A DNA stretch of 64,000 nt from Nannochloris sp. 'desiccata' (taxonomy: Eukaryota; Chlorophyta; Trebouxiophyceae; Chlorellales; Chlorellaceae). Location: assembly GCA_019044685.2 (NCBI GenBank), contig JAGTXX020000013.1, positions 124,001-188,000 of the forward strand. The letters are read 5' to 3'. How positions within the stretch are numbered: the stretch's first letter is position 1; the number at the start of each line of letters is the position of its first letter. The notes under the pieces are model-generated. The model saw only the letters and a list, made by a program, of their open reading frames with translations. It did no database searches and had not been told where the DNA came from. Position numbers and translations under genes: made by a program. Shown here piece after piece: positions 43,076 through 54,287 of the stretch.

Positions 43076-44047
43076 ATGATGCAGAGCGCCAAAACCAATT
43101 TTTTCGAAGCTCGAAAACCTCGCACGTTTCTTCAACAGTGCCACATTTTATGTATCGGTACACTCGTAAACATGATAATTACTCCATTTTTTGCGCGCAC
43201 GACCCATGGCTGGACTCCTGGGCAAAAGACTTCGAGCGATCAATACGAGTTGTTCAAAGGAGGGTCGTTAGCTGTCACTAAACGCCCTTTAGCACAACGA
43301 CATTGCCGCAGAAGAGCAGTGGGCGTTGTTGTAAGTGGCCGTGTAACCGGCCTATGGCCACCAAGTGTCACAGATCACTCGAATTTCAAATGACCTTGCT
43401 TTTTTCACCTTCTTTTTGCAGGAAGCTCGAAGAGGCAGACGCTGGTGGTCTGAGAGCTGGGAACTTCCTCCGCCATCTCCAGAACAGGCAAGTACCCATG
43501 TGCGAAGCATTCCTGACTAGAGCTTGCCCTCGCCAACACAGCTTATAGCTGGCAATATTGCACCGCTTATCCTCCTACCCTCTTCTTATTTCTCCACGCT
43601 TTGCAGATTATCACGATCTTTAGCAGCGATGGTACAATCACCACAATCCCATCTATCTCGCATATCGACAGTACAGATCGCTCCTCTAGTACCCTTGTTT
43701 CCCTTCCCACTCCTCACGATCAAGGTCTCTGCATAGGCTCTATTTTTACTATTTCAGCCACCAATGGAGTAGATGTTACCCGCCGTATGAACGTCCTAGG
43801 ATTCTGTCAAAGCATAGAAATGCTTCATGATTCCGTGGAGCGCAAAGTCGCTCAGCGTGGGGGTGAAATCTTTCGTGTACAGCGGGAGTTAAAGAGCGGT
43901 ATTCATGAGACCCTGACGATGACGTTGGCTTTGCCGTTGCTGTGGGGTGTGCCTCCTGAGCATGAAAGGCTGAAAAGTGGAATTGAACGTGGAGGTGGAA
44001 TCATTGATCGAGTCTACCAGGAGTGGTTTATTGGTACTTTGAACTAA
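43076..44047 (+). CDS. Unrecognised protein, three exons, one GC-AG intron
   Basis: Proposed exons 43076-43330, 43422-43487 and 43607-44047, giving 253 residues in one continuous frame. Intron 1 is GT-AG (GTAAGT...TTGCAG). Intron 2 has donor CAG-GCAAGT, a GC-AG intron. The N-terminus is basic and Arg/Thr-rich and could be an organellar leader. The body reads WWSESWELPPPS, IITIFSSDGTITTIPS and, near the C-terminus, GIHETLTMTLALPLLWGVPPE. I do not recognise the family. Only 65 bp separate this start codon from that of the divergent KH-WW gene, so the true start could be a later ATG (for example the one at 43172). The splice model is my own reading. Confidence 0.6.
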
Positions 44048-44773
44048 ACATTTTTTCTTCAAACGTGTACGATTTCGTCTTCATTTTTTCTTTCATATGT
44101 TTCATGCCTTGTCCTACAGCTATTTTTGTATCTCTGTACTAATTCTGCCATTTCTCAGCACTAGCCTGTGCCTTTTGCCCAGTATAAAACTTTGAAATTT
44201 GTTTTTGTATCTTTCCTCGGCTGTAGCAGAGAGGCCAAACCTGTTCCAGTTTGTAATAAGAATTGTAATTAATTAGATTAACATGTAGGTATACAAGTAA
44301 GCCTTGTAGGTTGCAGTAGAATTATATATATCGATTTGTAGGCAGTTGAGCCATCTTAGGGATGATCCCTGGGATCTTGATAGAGAGAGCAGTCCGCTGG
44401 GCCGCGAAGCATTTAAAATCTCTAACAAATATCTCAGAACCACGCATTTCCTGGTATCTTCATATTTCCTTTAATTTCCCCCCTTGGGGTAATCTTTGGG
44501 GGAAGCGAGGATAATAGATACCAAAGCGTCTTGTGTCAGATCAACAATTGACAGCTTCAAATTTAGCTGGTCGCTAGTCACAGTTTGGGCGTTAATTCGA
44601 TAACAAGCGATACTATTGGAACGTAGCTTTCAAGGTCTATACGGCTTAGCTCCGAAAGCATACGAGAGTCTAGCCTTGACTTGTTGGATTCTGTTTAAAT
44701 TCCAAAAGGTAGTTTTGAAAGCCCTATCACTTTATTTAGCTCCACCCCAACCTATCATTGCACAGCTCGAAGA
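44048..44773. other. Intergenic region before the F-box gene
   Basis: 726 bp with no convincing gene. It must contain the 3' flank of the preceding gene and the promoter of the F-box gene. Confidence 0.4.
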
Positions 44774-46570
44774 ATGAATGAAACGACATCTTTGGAGACT
44801 CAAAGCGTGCGCACCACGACCTTTAGCTCGCTACCCAGCCACATTATTCAAAAAATATTTTCCAACGTCTCTTCTCATGATGATATTCGGCAACTTCGAC
44901 TCGTGAACAAGGAACTGAGCACTGCTGCTACCGCTGCAGTACGTCGGCTTACGCCAATCAAGGCTGCAGACCTGCTATCGCGCTTTTCAGGTCTCGAGGC
45001 AGTTGACTTTTCCTCAGTTACTGCTCAGGGTGCCTGGTCGGAGTCAACACTAGCCTGCTTGGAGCATGCCAAAAACCTCACTGCTTTACGGTTTGGCCAA
45101 ACATCCCAGCTGACATCCTCTGGAGCGGCCAACATCGCTAAATTAAAGCAATTACGCTCTATTGAGTGTCTTGATGTGCAGCTCACCGACAATTCCTTCC
45201 GCCACTGGTCCCGCTTGACAAATTTAACAGCCTTGTCCCTTTTAGGCTGCCGTCAACTCTCAGAATATGCGTTAAATGCCGCCATCAGCCGCTTGAAAAA
45301 CTTGGAGATTGTGGAATTAGGGTCTTGTCAGGGAGTCAGCGACAAGGTTCTTGCCACACTCGGCACCCTTGTTAATTTAATCAAAGTGGACTTGTCCTCA
45401 TGTGATAACTTCACTGAAGTCGGTCTTGCTGCATTAGGATCTGCAAAATCTCTGAAAACGCTTCTTTTGCCTGCCTGCTGGCAAATTGATGATACCATGT
45501 TGATGACGCTATGCTCTGCTTTGCCAAATTTAGTTACTTTGTCGTTATTTGAGGCTGGGGAGGGGGTTTCAGATGCTGGGCTTCTGCATTTAACTTCTCT
45601 TATCCATCTAACTGGCTTAGATTTGGGGTATAGCTGCTGGGCACACACATCTGAAGGCCTGCAGCGAGTTCTCTCTGCTCTCCCCGCCCTCAAGATGCTT
45701 AATATAGGCGGTGCTGAGGGTGTTACTGACGCAGTTTTACACACTGTCGCATCAACATTAAGCGCTTTGACTATGCTTGATGTCAGTGAATGCCAAAGAA
45801 CGACGTCTGCAGGCATTCAACAGCTTTCTTTTCTCCCAAATTTACAAGAGCTTTACCTGGGATGGAATATCAAAATGGTAAACAGTGCATTGTCAGCATT
45901 ACCTTCTAGCCTGAATAAACTGGATCTAAGCTACTGTGCAGAGATCTCGCTCGTTTCATTAGGCGCTAATTCACTTCCCAAATTAGCTCATTTGCACCTC
46001 CGTAGATGCCCGCTAGTGAAAGACACCGCCCTGGCCTCGCTCACTGCAGCAGCTCCAGCATTGCAACACCTGGACATCAGCTATTGTTTAAACATCACCT
46101 CCAGTGGGCTTCGTTATTTATCTACATTAACTTCCCTCACTCATTTAAACATCTCTGCGTGTCATCGTGCTGCTACTGTACTAGGTCTCGGCTACCTTGC
46201 TGCCGTCCCAAATTTAGGATCTCTTGAGGCCAGCCATCTCCCTCGACTAGATAACGGCTGTATGCAAGCTGTCAGCTTTGTTAACCAATTAAAGCACCTT
46301 TGCTTAAAGGAATGCCCACGTATCACTGATCACGGCCTTTTGGCGTTGTTAAGAATTCCAAAATTAATCTCTTTAGAGATTGACGGGAGGAATGTGTCTA
46401 AAGAAGCTGTGGAGAAGCTGCAGTCACGGTTGCCGTTTTTGAGAAGAGTTAGAATTGCGTGTAAGGAGTTTACGTGGAGCAGTTTTAACCGATATGAAAG
46501 AAATTACGGGAATGGTAGTGGAAGTACTTATTATAGAGGAGGTGGCGGCGGTGATCCGTTTTTGTATTAG
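44774..46570 (+). CDS. F-box / leucine-rich-repeat protein
   Basis: A single frame of 598 residues. An F-box-like motif lies near the N-terminus (FSSLPSHIIQKIFSNVSSHDD, with LRLVNKELS after it). It is followed by about 18 leucine-rich repeats of the cysteine-containing type, with phrases such as LTALSLLGCRQLSEYALN, LIKVDLSSCDNFTEVGL and LTHLNISACHR. These are the features of FBXL substrate adaptors of SCF ubiquitin ligases. Repeat-only AMN1-like proteins are the alternative if the F-box is not functional. The tail is Gly/Ser/Tyr-rich and ends GGGGGDPFLY. The substrate is unknown. Confidence 0.88.
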   Translation: MNETTSLETQSVRTTTFSSLPSHIIQKIFSNVSSHDDIRQLRLVNKELSTAATAAVRRLTPIKAADLLSRFSGLEAVDFSSVTAQGAWSESTLACLEHAKNLTALRFGQTSQLTSSGAANIAKLKQLRSIECLDVQLTDNSFRHWSRLTNLTALSLLGCRQLSEYALNAAISRLKNLEIVELGSCQGVSDKVLATLGTLVNLIKVDLSSCDNFTEVGLAALGSAKSLKTLLLPACWQIDDTMLMTLCSALPNLVTLSLFEAGEGVSDAGLLHLTSLIHLTGLDLGYSCWAHTSEGLQRVLSALPALKMLNIGGAEGVTDAVLHTVASTLSALTMLDVSECQRTTSAGIQQLSFLPNLQELYLGWNIKMVNSALSALPSSLNKLDLSYCAEISLVSLGANSLPKLAHLHLRRCPLVKDTALASLTAAAPALQHLDISYCLNITSSGLRYLSTLTSLTHLNISACHRAATVLGLGYLAAVPNLGSLEASHLPRLDNGCMQAVSFVNQLKHLCLKECPRITDHGLLALLRIPKLISLEIDGRNVSKEAVEKLQSRLPFLRRVRIACKEFTWSSFNRYERNYGNGSGSTYYRGGGGGDPFLY

Positions 46571-46869
46571 AAAGAATTTTCAAAGTTGTCCATTTTGTTT
46601 TAGTTAAATTCAAATGAATTCTACCCTTTTCCCACGTGTACTTCTTCGTAAAATAAAATAAAATAAAAACCCCCATTATGAAAAATCATCATGCACTTTT
46701 ATGTTTTAATAACTGGTGCTGTTCTGTTATTTTTAGCTCTTGGTATTATTCCTCGTTTTGGTTCCCTTGAACCTTGCATCAAGCGGCTTTTTGAATTTTG
46801 TATTGAATTACAGCTGATCTGCTCTGTGTATATTATTAATGCATTGTAAAATAATAAAGACTACTCATC
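46571..46869. other. Convergent 3' intergenic region F-box / NOP14
   Basis: 299 bp, AT-rich, between convergent genes. No gene seen. Confidence 0.4.
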
Positions 46870-49800
46870 TTATTTTCTCTTTTTCTTCCAATGTCCACCT
46901 TGCCCACCGCTCCTCGCATCTGCCTGTTGCTGTTCCAAGAATGACATTGCACGACGGGCGCTCGCATCCAAATCAGCGTGTAAATTGGCCTTTTCTTTAT
47001 CACGGACTCCAGCCATAAATGCAGAATCTCTGCGGAGCTCCCTTGCAGCACCCCTCTCCTCCCTCCGCAACTCCCTCTGAAGTTTCTTCCTTTCAGCACG
47101 ATCACGATCAGGATCGTAATTTTTACCACTAGCAAAGTTCTCTTCATACCGAGGATTGAATTGCCTGGCTTCAGGAACTGCAGCAAGGGTCTTGTTGAAG
47201 AGAGGGCGACGGCGAGAAGCAATAGAGGTGACTGTGGTATTTATTTTTTCTAAAATATCCTCAGCTAATGCAGCAACACCTGGTGCTACAGTAACGTCTT
47301 TCTTATCAGCGCTCGTTTTCTTCTTTTTGTGCTTTCCATTTGCAATGCCATTCGCACCAGCACCCGCTGAATTACTACTGGTGGTAGACGCAGCTTTCAC
47401 AACATTTTTCAAAACTTCTATTGCTGGCGCCATGATTTCAGGTAAGGCATCAACTCCATCTAAAGACTCGGCAACTCTACCAATAAGGCGAATAGCTACA
47501 CCAGCAGCAGCACACTTGAACTCTCCAGAAATGAGATAGTGGGAAGAATCTTCAGTAGGGCTGAAAATTTTCTGTAAAGATACGTTTTCAATTTCTGATG
47601 GGGACATCGGAGCAGTTGAAGTATCACTGGCAGTCAATGCCAGCCATATTTGCTGCTGTTCAGCTCCTTCATTTGTAGAATTTCTCGTATCACTAACAGT
47701 ACGAGTGTAGCAACTACGAAGGATGTTAACTGCAAATTCTAGAGGTTCAGGACAGAATCTTTTGGCACCAGAATGCATTTGCACAGCCACCGTTGCCAAA
47801 AACAGCCCGGAAGCAACATCTCTCGGTCTCGCTAATGGACAGAGAGACAATGCAGAACAGGCGAACAAACTTGCAGGTGTCAATACCGGATGTTTCTTAT
47901 CAGAAACAGGGTACACAGTGGTTAATAACTTTAATAATAGCAATGTTTTAGGTGCCGGCCAGGCAGCAGCGCGCATGACAGGATCTTTTAAACGTTGCGC
48001 CATCTGTTGATGGGCTCGTTGTAACCGGGCTCGTGCTAACGTAGCAGCATAAAATGGGACTTGGGGGGTTAATTCTAAAATATGAGGGACCAATGCGTCT
48101 AGGTGACTCATAGGCAATGGTACCGTCCCAGCCATACTCACATAATGCTGTACGACACAGCCATAAAGGACTTGCGTCTTCTTACGGCCATCGGTGCTTA
48201 ATGCAGTTGCGTTAAACCCACGGATACGGCGTAACAGCTCACCAAGGTCTTCAGAAGAATGATTTTCGGCCATCGAAGAAAACTCTGCATACTTTTCCGG
48301 CAGCCGGGGAGTGAAACTCATGTGCATTGTAATTAATTTTTCTTCAGGGTATTGATTATTAGACTTGTTGCTTTTGCTAGGTTTGCCACCAACGATAGCA
48401 GTAGCAGGGGCGGAAGCGTCCTCTTCTTGGCTTTCCTCGCTCTCCTGATCACTAGAACCACTAGAACCACTTTCACTTTCTTCCTCACTTTCTTCCTCAC
48501 TTTCTTCCCCCTCTTCTTCCGCTAATCCATGCTTTACCATTAACTTTGCAGCAACACCACGGAATGCCTCCTGTAAAGGATGATCTCCCATTGCTCTTTG
48601 TTTTCTTCTCATATCCAACGCAGTCAACAGAGCATCAACATCTTCCTCATCTTCTTCTTCCTCTTCTTCTTCACTACCAGTGCCATTTTCTTCATCTTCA
48701 CTACCACTACTATCATCACTAGTATCACCACGACGGCGTTTCTTTTTCGCACGTTCAGCTTCCTTTTGTGCCCGCTTTGCACGACGGGCTGCATAGCCAC
48801 CGAGCGGCATGACTCCTTCTCCTTCTTCCCCACCACCAGAACTGCCACCTGCTCCATCCCCAAGGCCTTCTTCAAAATCATCTTCCAAATCATCACCACC
48901 AATATATCCACTCTCCCCCTTTTGTCTCTTCACACGCTGTTTCTCCAACTCCTCCAATCGGTGCCGTTCTAAATCTGCGAGCTCCTCGGCTGTCAGGGTC
49001 CTATCCCCAGGCTGAGCTTTCGCTTCAAAAATGAGTTCTTTAGTTAGCACATCAAACGCTCTATCCGACTCGTCAACAGTCATTTGCTTAATCTCATTCC
49101 TACTCGCTCCTTTAGGACGCAATAAACCTGCGAGAAGACCACCTTGAGATAACTCTTTCCAAGCATCATCTAATTTTTCCGTGGCGACTATATCTTCTTC
49201 CTTTTGTTGAGATTTCAAAGCCTTGTGCATTTTAGATTTCGCTATAATTTCTTCCATAACTTCCTTTTTAGATTTTCTATGTCCCTCTCCATTAAGACCT
49301 TGTTCTCCTTCACTTCCATTATCAGGGATGTCTCTAGTAGTCTTTGAAGGCACAAACCCGCCGCCAAAATGAAGGTCCCCTGTCATTTGAGCATCCATTC
49401 CAGGATCAAAATCCTCATCATCATCCCACCCGCGACCCATTCGAGCATCCTCTTCATCCATTTCAGCTAAAGAACGGCCTAAATGGGTTAATTGGGCGTC
49501 GTCTCCAGCGTTATCGTCTTCATCGGCGGCGAGGGTGAACTTGCTACCTGCGAGTTCTCGAAGGCGTTGTTTTTGAAAACGGAGTAAAGCACGCTCATCG
49601 TTGGTTAATGATTCATCGTCTTCACCGAAGCGGCGATCAATGAAAGCATTGTTCTTCTTGAGTTGCTTGTATTCTACAAGCAACGTAGTCTTGCGCTGTA
49701 ATAGAAAAATTAAAATATTAGAATAGAGGCGAGAGAAGATGTTCATTGATTGAAGGCGGCGATGAAATAAACCGATCTGTTGGTAATTTTGCAATGTGGG

Positions 49801-49989
49801 ATGCAGAGAGCGTAATTTTACCTTCTCACTTGCTGCAGAACGAAGCTTATTCACGCTGCGCACGTCTCCTTTAGGCTTGCGACCCAGCACATCGAATCGC
49901 TTCTTGTTACTGAGGCGTTCAAACATATTGGGAGCTGTATCCCGTTTTGGTTTGCCTTTGGGACCTTTCTTATTTTTATTTTTAGCCAT
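46870..49989 (-). CDS. NOP14: SSU processome protein NOP14
   Basis: Two exons: 49989-49822 and 49695-46870, giving 997 residues. The 126-nt intron has no stop in frame, but its translation (AT-rich, unlike the family) and its GT...TTACAG ends show it should be removed. Removal gives LRSAASEKRKTTLLVEYKQ. The start is the ATG at 49989, reading MAKNKNKKGPKGKPKRD. Conserved parts are NNAFIDRRFGEDD, a long series of Glu/Asp/Lys-rich runs, and a helical C-terminal half ending GGQGGHWKKKRK. NOP14 is a nucleolar component of the 90S pre-ribosome needed for 18S rRNA maturation and 40S export. It shares this pathway with RRP9 and NOP56 elsewhere in the window. Confidence 0.9.
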   Translation of the reverse strand: MAKNKNKKGPKGKPKRDTAPNMFERLSNKKRFDVLGRKPKGDVRSVNKLRSAASEKVKLRSLHPTLQNYQQIGLFHRRLQSMNIFSRLYSNILIFLLQRKTTLLVEYKQLKKNNAFIDRRFGEDDESLTNDERALLRFQKQRLRELAGSKFTLAADEDDNAGDDAQLTHLGRSLAEMDEEDARMGRGWDDDEDFDPGMDAQMTGDLHFGGGFVPSKTTRDIPDNGSEGEQGLNGEGHRKSKKEVMEEIIAKSKMHKALKSQQKEEDIVATEKLDDAWKELSQGGLLAGLLRPKGASRNEIKQMTVDESDRAFDVLTKELIFEAKAQPGDRTLTAEELADLERHRLEELEKQRVKRQKGESGYIGGDDLEDDFEEGLGDGAGGSSGGGEEGEGVMPLGGYAARRAKRAQKEAERAKKKRRRGDTSDDSSGSEDEENGTGSEEEEEEEDEEDVDALLTALDMRRKQRAMGDHPLQEAFRGVAAKLMVKHGLAEEEGEESEEESEEESESGSSGSSDQESEESQEEDASAPATAIVGGKPSKSNKSNNQYPEEKLITMHMSFTPRLPEKYAEFSSMAENHSSEDLGELLRRIRGFNATALSTDGRKKTQVLYGCVVQHYVSMAGTVPLPMSHLDALVPHILELTPQVPFYAATLARARLQRAHQQMAQRLKDPVMRAAAWPAPKTLLLLKLLTTVYPVSDKKHPVLTPASLFACSALSLCPLARPRDVASGLFLATVAVQMHSGAKRFCPEPLEFAVNILRSCYTRTVSDTRNSTNEGAEQQQIWLALTASDTSTAPMSPSEIENVSLQKIFSPTEDSSHYLISGEFKCAAAGVAIRLIGRVAESLDGVDALPEIMAPAIEVLKNVVKAASTTSSNSAGAGANGIANGKHKKKKTSADKKDVTVAPGVAALAEDILEKINTTVTSIASRRRPLFNKTLAAVPEARQFNPRYEENFASGKNYDPDRDRAERKKLQRELRREERGAARELRRDSAFMAGVRDKEKANLHADLDASARRAMSFLEQQQADARSGGQGGHWKKKRK

Positions 49990-50573
49990 CTTATACTCTT
50001 TTAACACTGAATTGGTAAATCAAGAAAAATTCGAAAATTTTAAAATTGTCCTTGCATGTGCATGCACATTTCTAATTATCGTGTTTGAGCTTCCAATATA
50101 AATTTACTAATCAATCTTTGATGCAAATTCATATGCAAAAGTATCATTTAGTTGCAAACTTTTTGAACCTGCTGATGTAGCTAGTCACTAAGTGGCGCCT
50201 AGAAAAAAACTTCGGAGACCTTATGAAACCGCCCCAAAGAAGCCATTAAGTACACAGCACCTGGAGCAATAGCTAATAGAGAATAAATAGTGAGCCAAGG
50301 CTGGGATGCCTGCAGCTCTTGCTGTGACTTTGGGGTTTCGACGTGCTCATGCTCATGTCCACGAAAGTGTTTATTGGGAGCTTTGAAGGCGTATATTTAA
50401 GACAGTGGATCCTACGAACCCATGCATACGGTCTGGAATACTTCAACAGCTGTTCAAACCATAGAGGAGGCAATAAAAGCTGAATATAACGGAAGTGATC
50501 TCAACAATGCAAGATCGTATTGCATCTCCTCTCATCTGTAGGTTGCATGCCTGATTGACCACTTATCTTTACT
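49990..50573. promoter_or_regulatory. Divergent region NOP14 / RB-related gene
   Basis: 584 bp between the start codons of NOP14 and the RB-related gene. No gene was recognised, and no E2F-like site was found by eye. Confidence 0.4.
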
Positions 50574-53500
50574 ATGACAGCTTATCCAAACCCAGAACTG
50601 CCGAATTTACTCCGACTTAATCCCACTGGGGAGCCCAGCACGCCGCCTCCAGCCACCCTCCGCCTGCACCAGGTGCTAAAATCATTTCAAGGAGCCAGGT
50701 AAGGCATAGTTTATGTTTCACTACTCTTTAAATAATTTCTTAATTATCTAGAATTTGATATACTGAAGGCGCTACGCTTTGGTTTTCGTTTTGTTTCAGC
50801 ATTCATCGATTTATTTTGGAGCTCCAGCAAGCAAGATCCCAAGAAGGTCTTCACAGCCAACACCAATACCAGGAATGGCTTGCAATGGTACAACCGATCT
50901 ATGATAACTGCATCGCGAGTCGAGAATCTTTGAATGTGCGATCCTTGACGTGCTGATCTGTTGCTTCTTGATCTCACTTTTCTAGATTGACTTTATCTAT
51001 CTTGCCCATTTTCAATCTTTGCAGAGAATTTTTGCGTTCTATTATACTCTGAGATATCAAGGCTCGTTCATAGCTTCTGATCCTAGCTCATTGTATCGTT
51101 TTCTGTGGAACTTGTGTTTTGCTGCTCGCCATACTTTGCTACCGGGCCAACAAGGCGGTGACCCCTCCAACCACAATGCACTCGCTCTCCCCCTCGCGTG
51201 CTTGAATATTCTGCTCTCTAGCACACCTCTCTCTTCTCCAAGCCTACGAAAGCCCTTCTCAGATCATTTTCACTTCCCATATAGAACAAATAAGGGTGCT
51301 GCAGATACTTTGCAATGCCTTGTAGCAGCTTCCCTCAGCTGCCGCACTTTGGAGCAGCAGCACGACCTAGCCCCTCAGGTCTACCTCGCTGCGACAAAAC
51401 TAACTCAAGCTGTCGATGCTCTTTTAGCTGAAATTCTAGCACCTATTGGGCTCCACCCTGTTGGCGTAGAGGAGCTGTATAGCAGCAGCCAGTCATCCTT
51501 TCCTCTTGATGTACCTCCAGGTACCAGTGTCCCTTTTTCAGGCGGCAGGCTCTTTGTTGGGCTTATCGATGCCGATGGACAGGTCCCTGAAAGTGCTATG
51601 CATGCTTTGAATACGTATATAGATCAGGTGGTTTGTCCGAATGTAGAGATCGACGAGAGAGTTTTCCTTGAAGAAGAGGAAGAGAAAGAAGCTCAAGAAG
51701 GAGCCACAGTGGCACTGCCAGTTCCGGAAAATGTGTCGCTCACTCACATTGACCAAGCAACGCAGCAGCAAAATGTTCAAAGTTTAGGGTTTCTGTTTCA
51801 AGGACATATAATGCACACTCCTCCTCGGCCAAGCAAGGCCAAGACCAGGGAGGAAGTACAGCCTATTCCCCATGTTTCTCAAGCGGCAGTCGGGGCGGTT
51901 GGAAGTAGAAAAAGTAGAGGCCTTTCTACAATTGAAGCTTTCGAAGCGCTTCAATGGCTGGATAATATAGCCATGACGATAGATATTAATACAATTCAAG
52001 AACATCTTGTGTCGTATGGTGTCTCGGAGGAAACGCGTACACATCTAGCTACCTCGGCAACCAGCATGCTACACACCGCTGCGTGGCCAGCGCCAGAGCC
52101 ACAGCCAATGGAGCTGGAGGAAGAACGCCCTGGTGGCGGTGCTGGGGCCTTCATTGGTCTGACTTTAGATTCTTCTAGGCTAAGAGAGCTTGCGATGTCT
52201 CTGTTTTATTGCACCTTGAATTCTCTTTTACAAGCAGAGCTCGGATCGGCCACTTGCAGTGCTGCTGGTACTTCTAGTACAACTCCTAGTACAACTAGTA
52301 ATACAGCATCAAGTGCCTTAATAAATAAGATAGCTTCAAATACGGTATTAACTCAATGCATCATGGTACTGTCCTTAGAGTGCGTCCTTTCTAGTGCTCA
52401 ATTAGGAGCAACGTATGACTTTCCTGCATCTTTAAAAATTTGTCACAACGCTTCGGCGTTTGCCGTCGCCAGGCTGCTCCCTCGTTTCTACGTAACACAT
52501 CAAAAAACGATGTCTGAGGTTCTAAAAAGGCATCTTTTGTTTGTAGAAGAACGAATTATTGAGAAATATGCATGGGAAGAAGGTAGTTCTCTCTTTGAAA
52601 TGCTCAGAGAAGCAACAACATCTGGTATCACTGCTGAAGAACTTCCCCCACGGAAACTTGGCAGGGCTGTAGCGACCACCACCGACACACCAAAAGCAAT
52701 AACTTCGCAAGCGCATACATTACTCTCTGCGTTTATTGATAAAGCTATGAAGCTAGTTACTGTCCGTCTGAGCCACCTGCTCTTCTCCTCAACTGGACTA
52801 CGTGGGCAATCCATGGCCGCCGCCGCCACCGCTGCTTCTGATCATCTTCTTCTCCAGATAGTCACCGCTGTTGACGCAATCTTAAGAGAACACACGTGGT
52901 TGATGTATGGACGTCACCTAGATCAAATTATGGTGTGTGCCATGTACGGGATCACGAAAGGAGCTACTCAGCAAGTAGTGGCATTCAGTGGTGGGTTTCG
53001 TGGCTTGCTTGATGCATATAATCGCTGTTTTGGGAGTGATTATATATATAATGTCAGCACCTTATGGGTTGACCAGTATCTTAACAGCAATGCCAGTGGA
53101 AGTGGTGGAGCAGGCGTGTTGCCGCTGCCGGCATTTCCGCAGCAACAACAACCTCCTGAACGAAATCAATCCCAGCGGTATCCCCCTACAATTCATATAT
53201 TTCAGTTTTATAATACAATTTTCCTTCCAGAAACCCATGCGATCCTTAAAGCCATCGTTGCTGGGGAATTTCCGCTTTTACCTCAATTGCCTACTGTCCC
53301 TTTGAAACCAGCTGTAGTACCGGCAGCCACAGCAGCACGTACAGCGACATCTGTGCCACCTCCTGGCACTTCTCCTTGGTCTCAGCAGAACACTCGCACC
53401 CTCCCTTTTATACATCGGATCAAAACTAGCAGTGCTACCGAGTTTTCTTTCCCTTCTCCAAGTCGTACAATGAAGCTCTCCCCTGGCAGATGGAACGTCA

Positions 53501-53787
53501 GCACCGCAGGGACGCAGCTTGTCTCCTCTATGGCTACTCTCCCGGAAGAACAAGTGCAACATGCTCATCGTGATTATCCAGAACACGGCGTTTTACAAAC
53601 AGGCCGAAAAAGAAGAAAGAAGGAAAGAAGAAGAAGTGGCCCCACTATTATTGGAACACCTCCTGCGAGAGGGACGTATAGACCAGTAGACGCGTTGTTA
53701 GCTGCAGCGGCAGGTGCTGAAGAAGAGCTGCGCAAGAGCACACCCAGCAGTAGTGGTGGCGAAAGCGGTAGTGGTAGTGACACCTGA
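50574..53787 (+). CDS. Retinoblastoma-related protein (RBR/MAT3-like)
   Basis: Three exons: 50574-50698, 50800-50935 and 51025-53787, giving 1,007 residues. The N-terminal cyclin-like domain spans the splices (REPESLN-type helix then RIFAFYYTLRYQGS). The A-pocket starts near TIEAFEALQWLDNIAM and contains SRLRELAMSLFYCTLN, LPRFYVTHQKTMSEVLKRHL and EERIIEKYAWEEGSS. The latter three closely follow plant RBR. The B-pocket has LSAFIDKAMKLVTVRLSHLL, REHTWLMYGRHLDQIMVCAMYG and HIFQFYNTIFL. RB-family proteins hold E2F/DP factors at cell-cycle genes and release them when cyclin-dependent kinases phosphorylate them. In Chlamydomonas the homologue MAT3 sets cell size at division. TP/SP sites (for example GTPPARG) lie in the C-terminal tail. 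Confidence 0.88.
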
Positions 53788-54287
53788 CCAAACCTTGGTC
53801 ATTATTTAAGTAAAGAAAAGAGTAGGGATAAGTTTGATTCTTATTCTATAACCTACATTTATTGATTGAATGCATACACACATTTACAGAAAATACACCC
53901 CATTTCATTTTCTTATTATTATCTCCTTGTTTTTTTTGTTCAATTTATTTCTGAGGCGACGGCACGACTTTTGTCGCCGTTATATATGAATTGTTTGATT
54001 TGCATGAATCTTCCCTCTCTGCATTGCCTTGACCCTCCCCCATTGTTTTTTCCCAATTTACTTATATGCGATTTGTATTCCTTTGTAATTGATAGCAGAG
54101 TTGTCTTCCTCTTTAGAAGGAGGGCAACAACAGCGGCGGTAGAGGCCTAAAGGTATATTTCAATTTTGTAAAGAACAACCCGCGCACAGTAAAAGTAACA
54201 ATTGTGAAATGTATATTTTCACTATTTATTTAGCGTAATAAATAATATTCAACACGTTTGGGTTGATTAGGTTGATCGAAATTCAGA
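53788..54287. other. Intergenic region RB-related 3' / PSS 5'
   Basis: 500 bp between two plus-strand genes, AT-rich. No gene was recognised. Confidence 0.4.

Noticed and set aside
49696..49821. Coding use of the NOP14 intron, which has no stop in frame
   Set aside because: Its translation is AT-driven and unlike NOP14, and the GT...TTACAG ends join family-conserved sequence.
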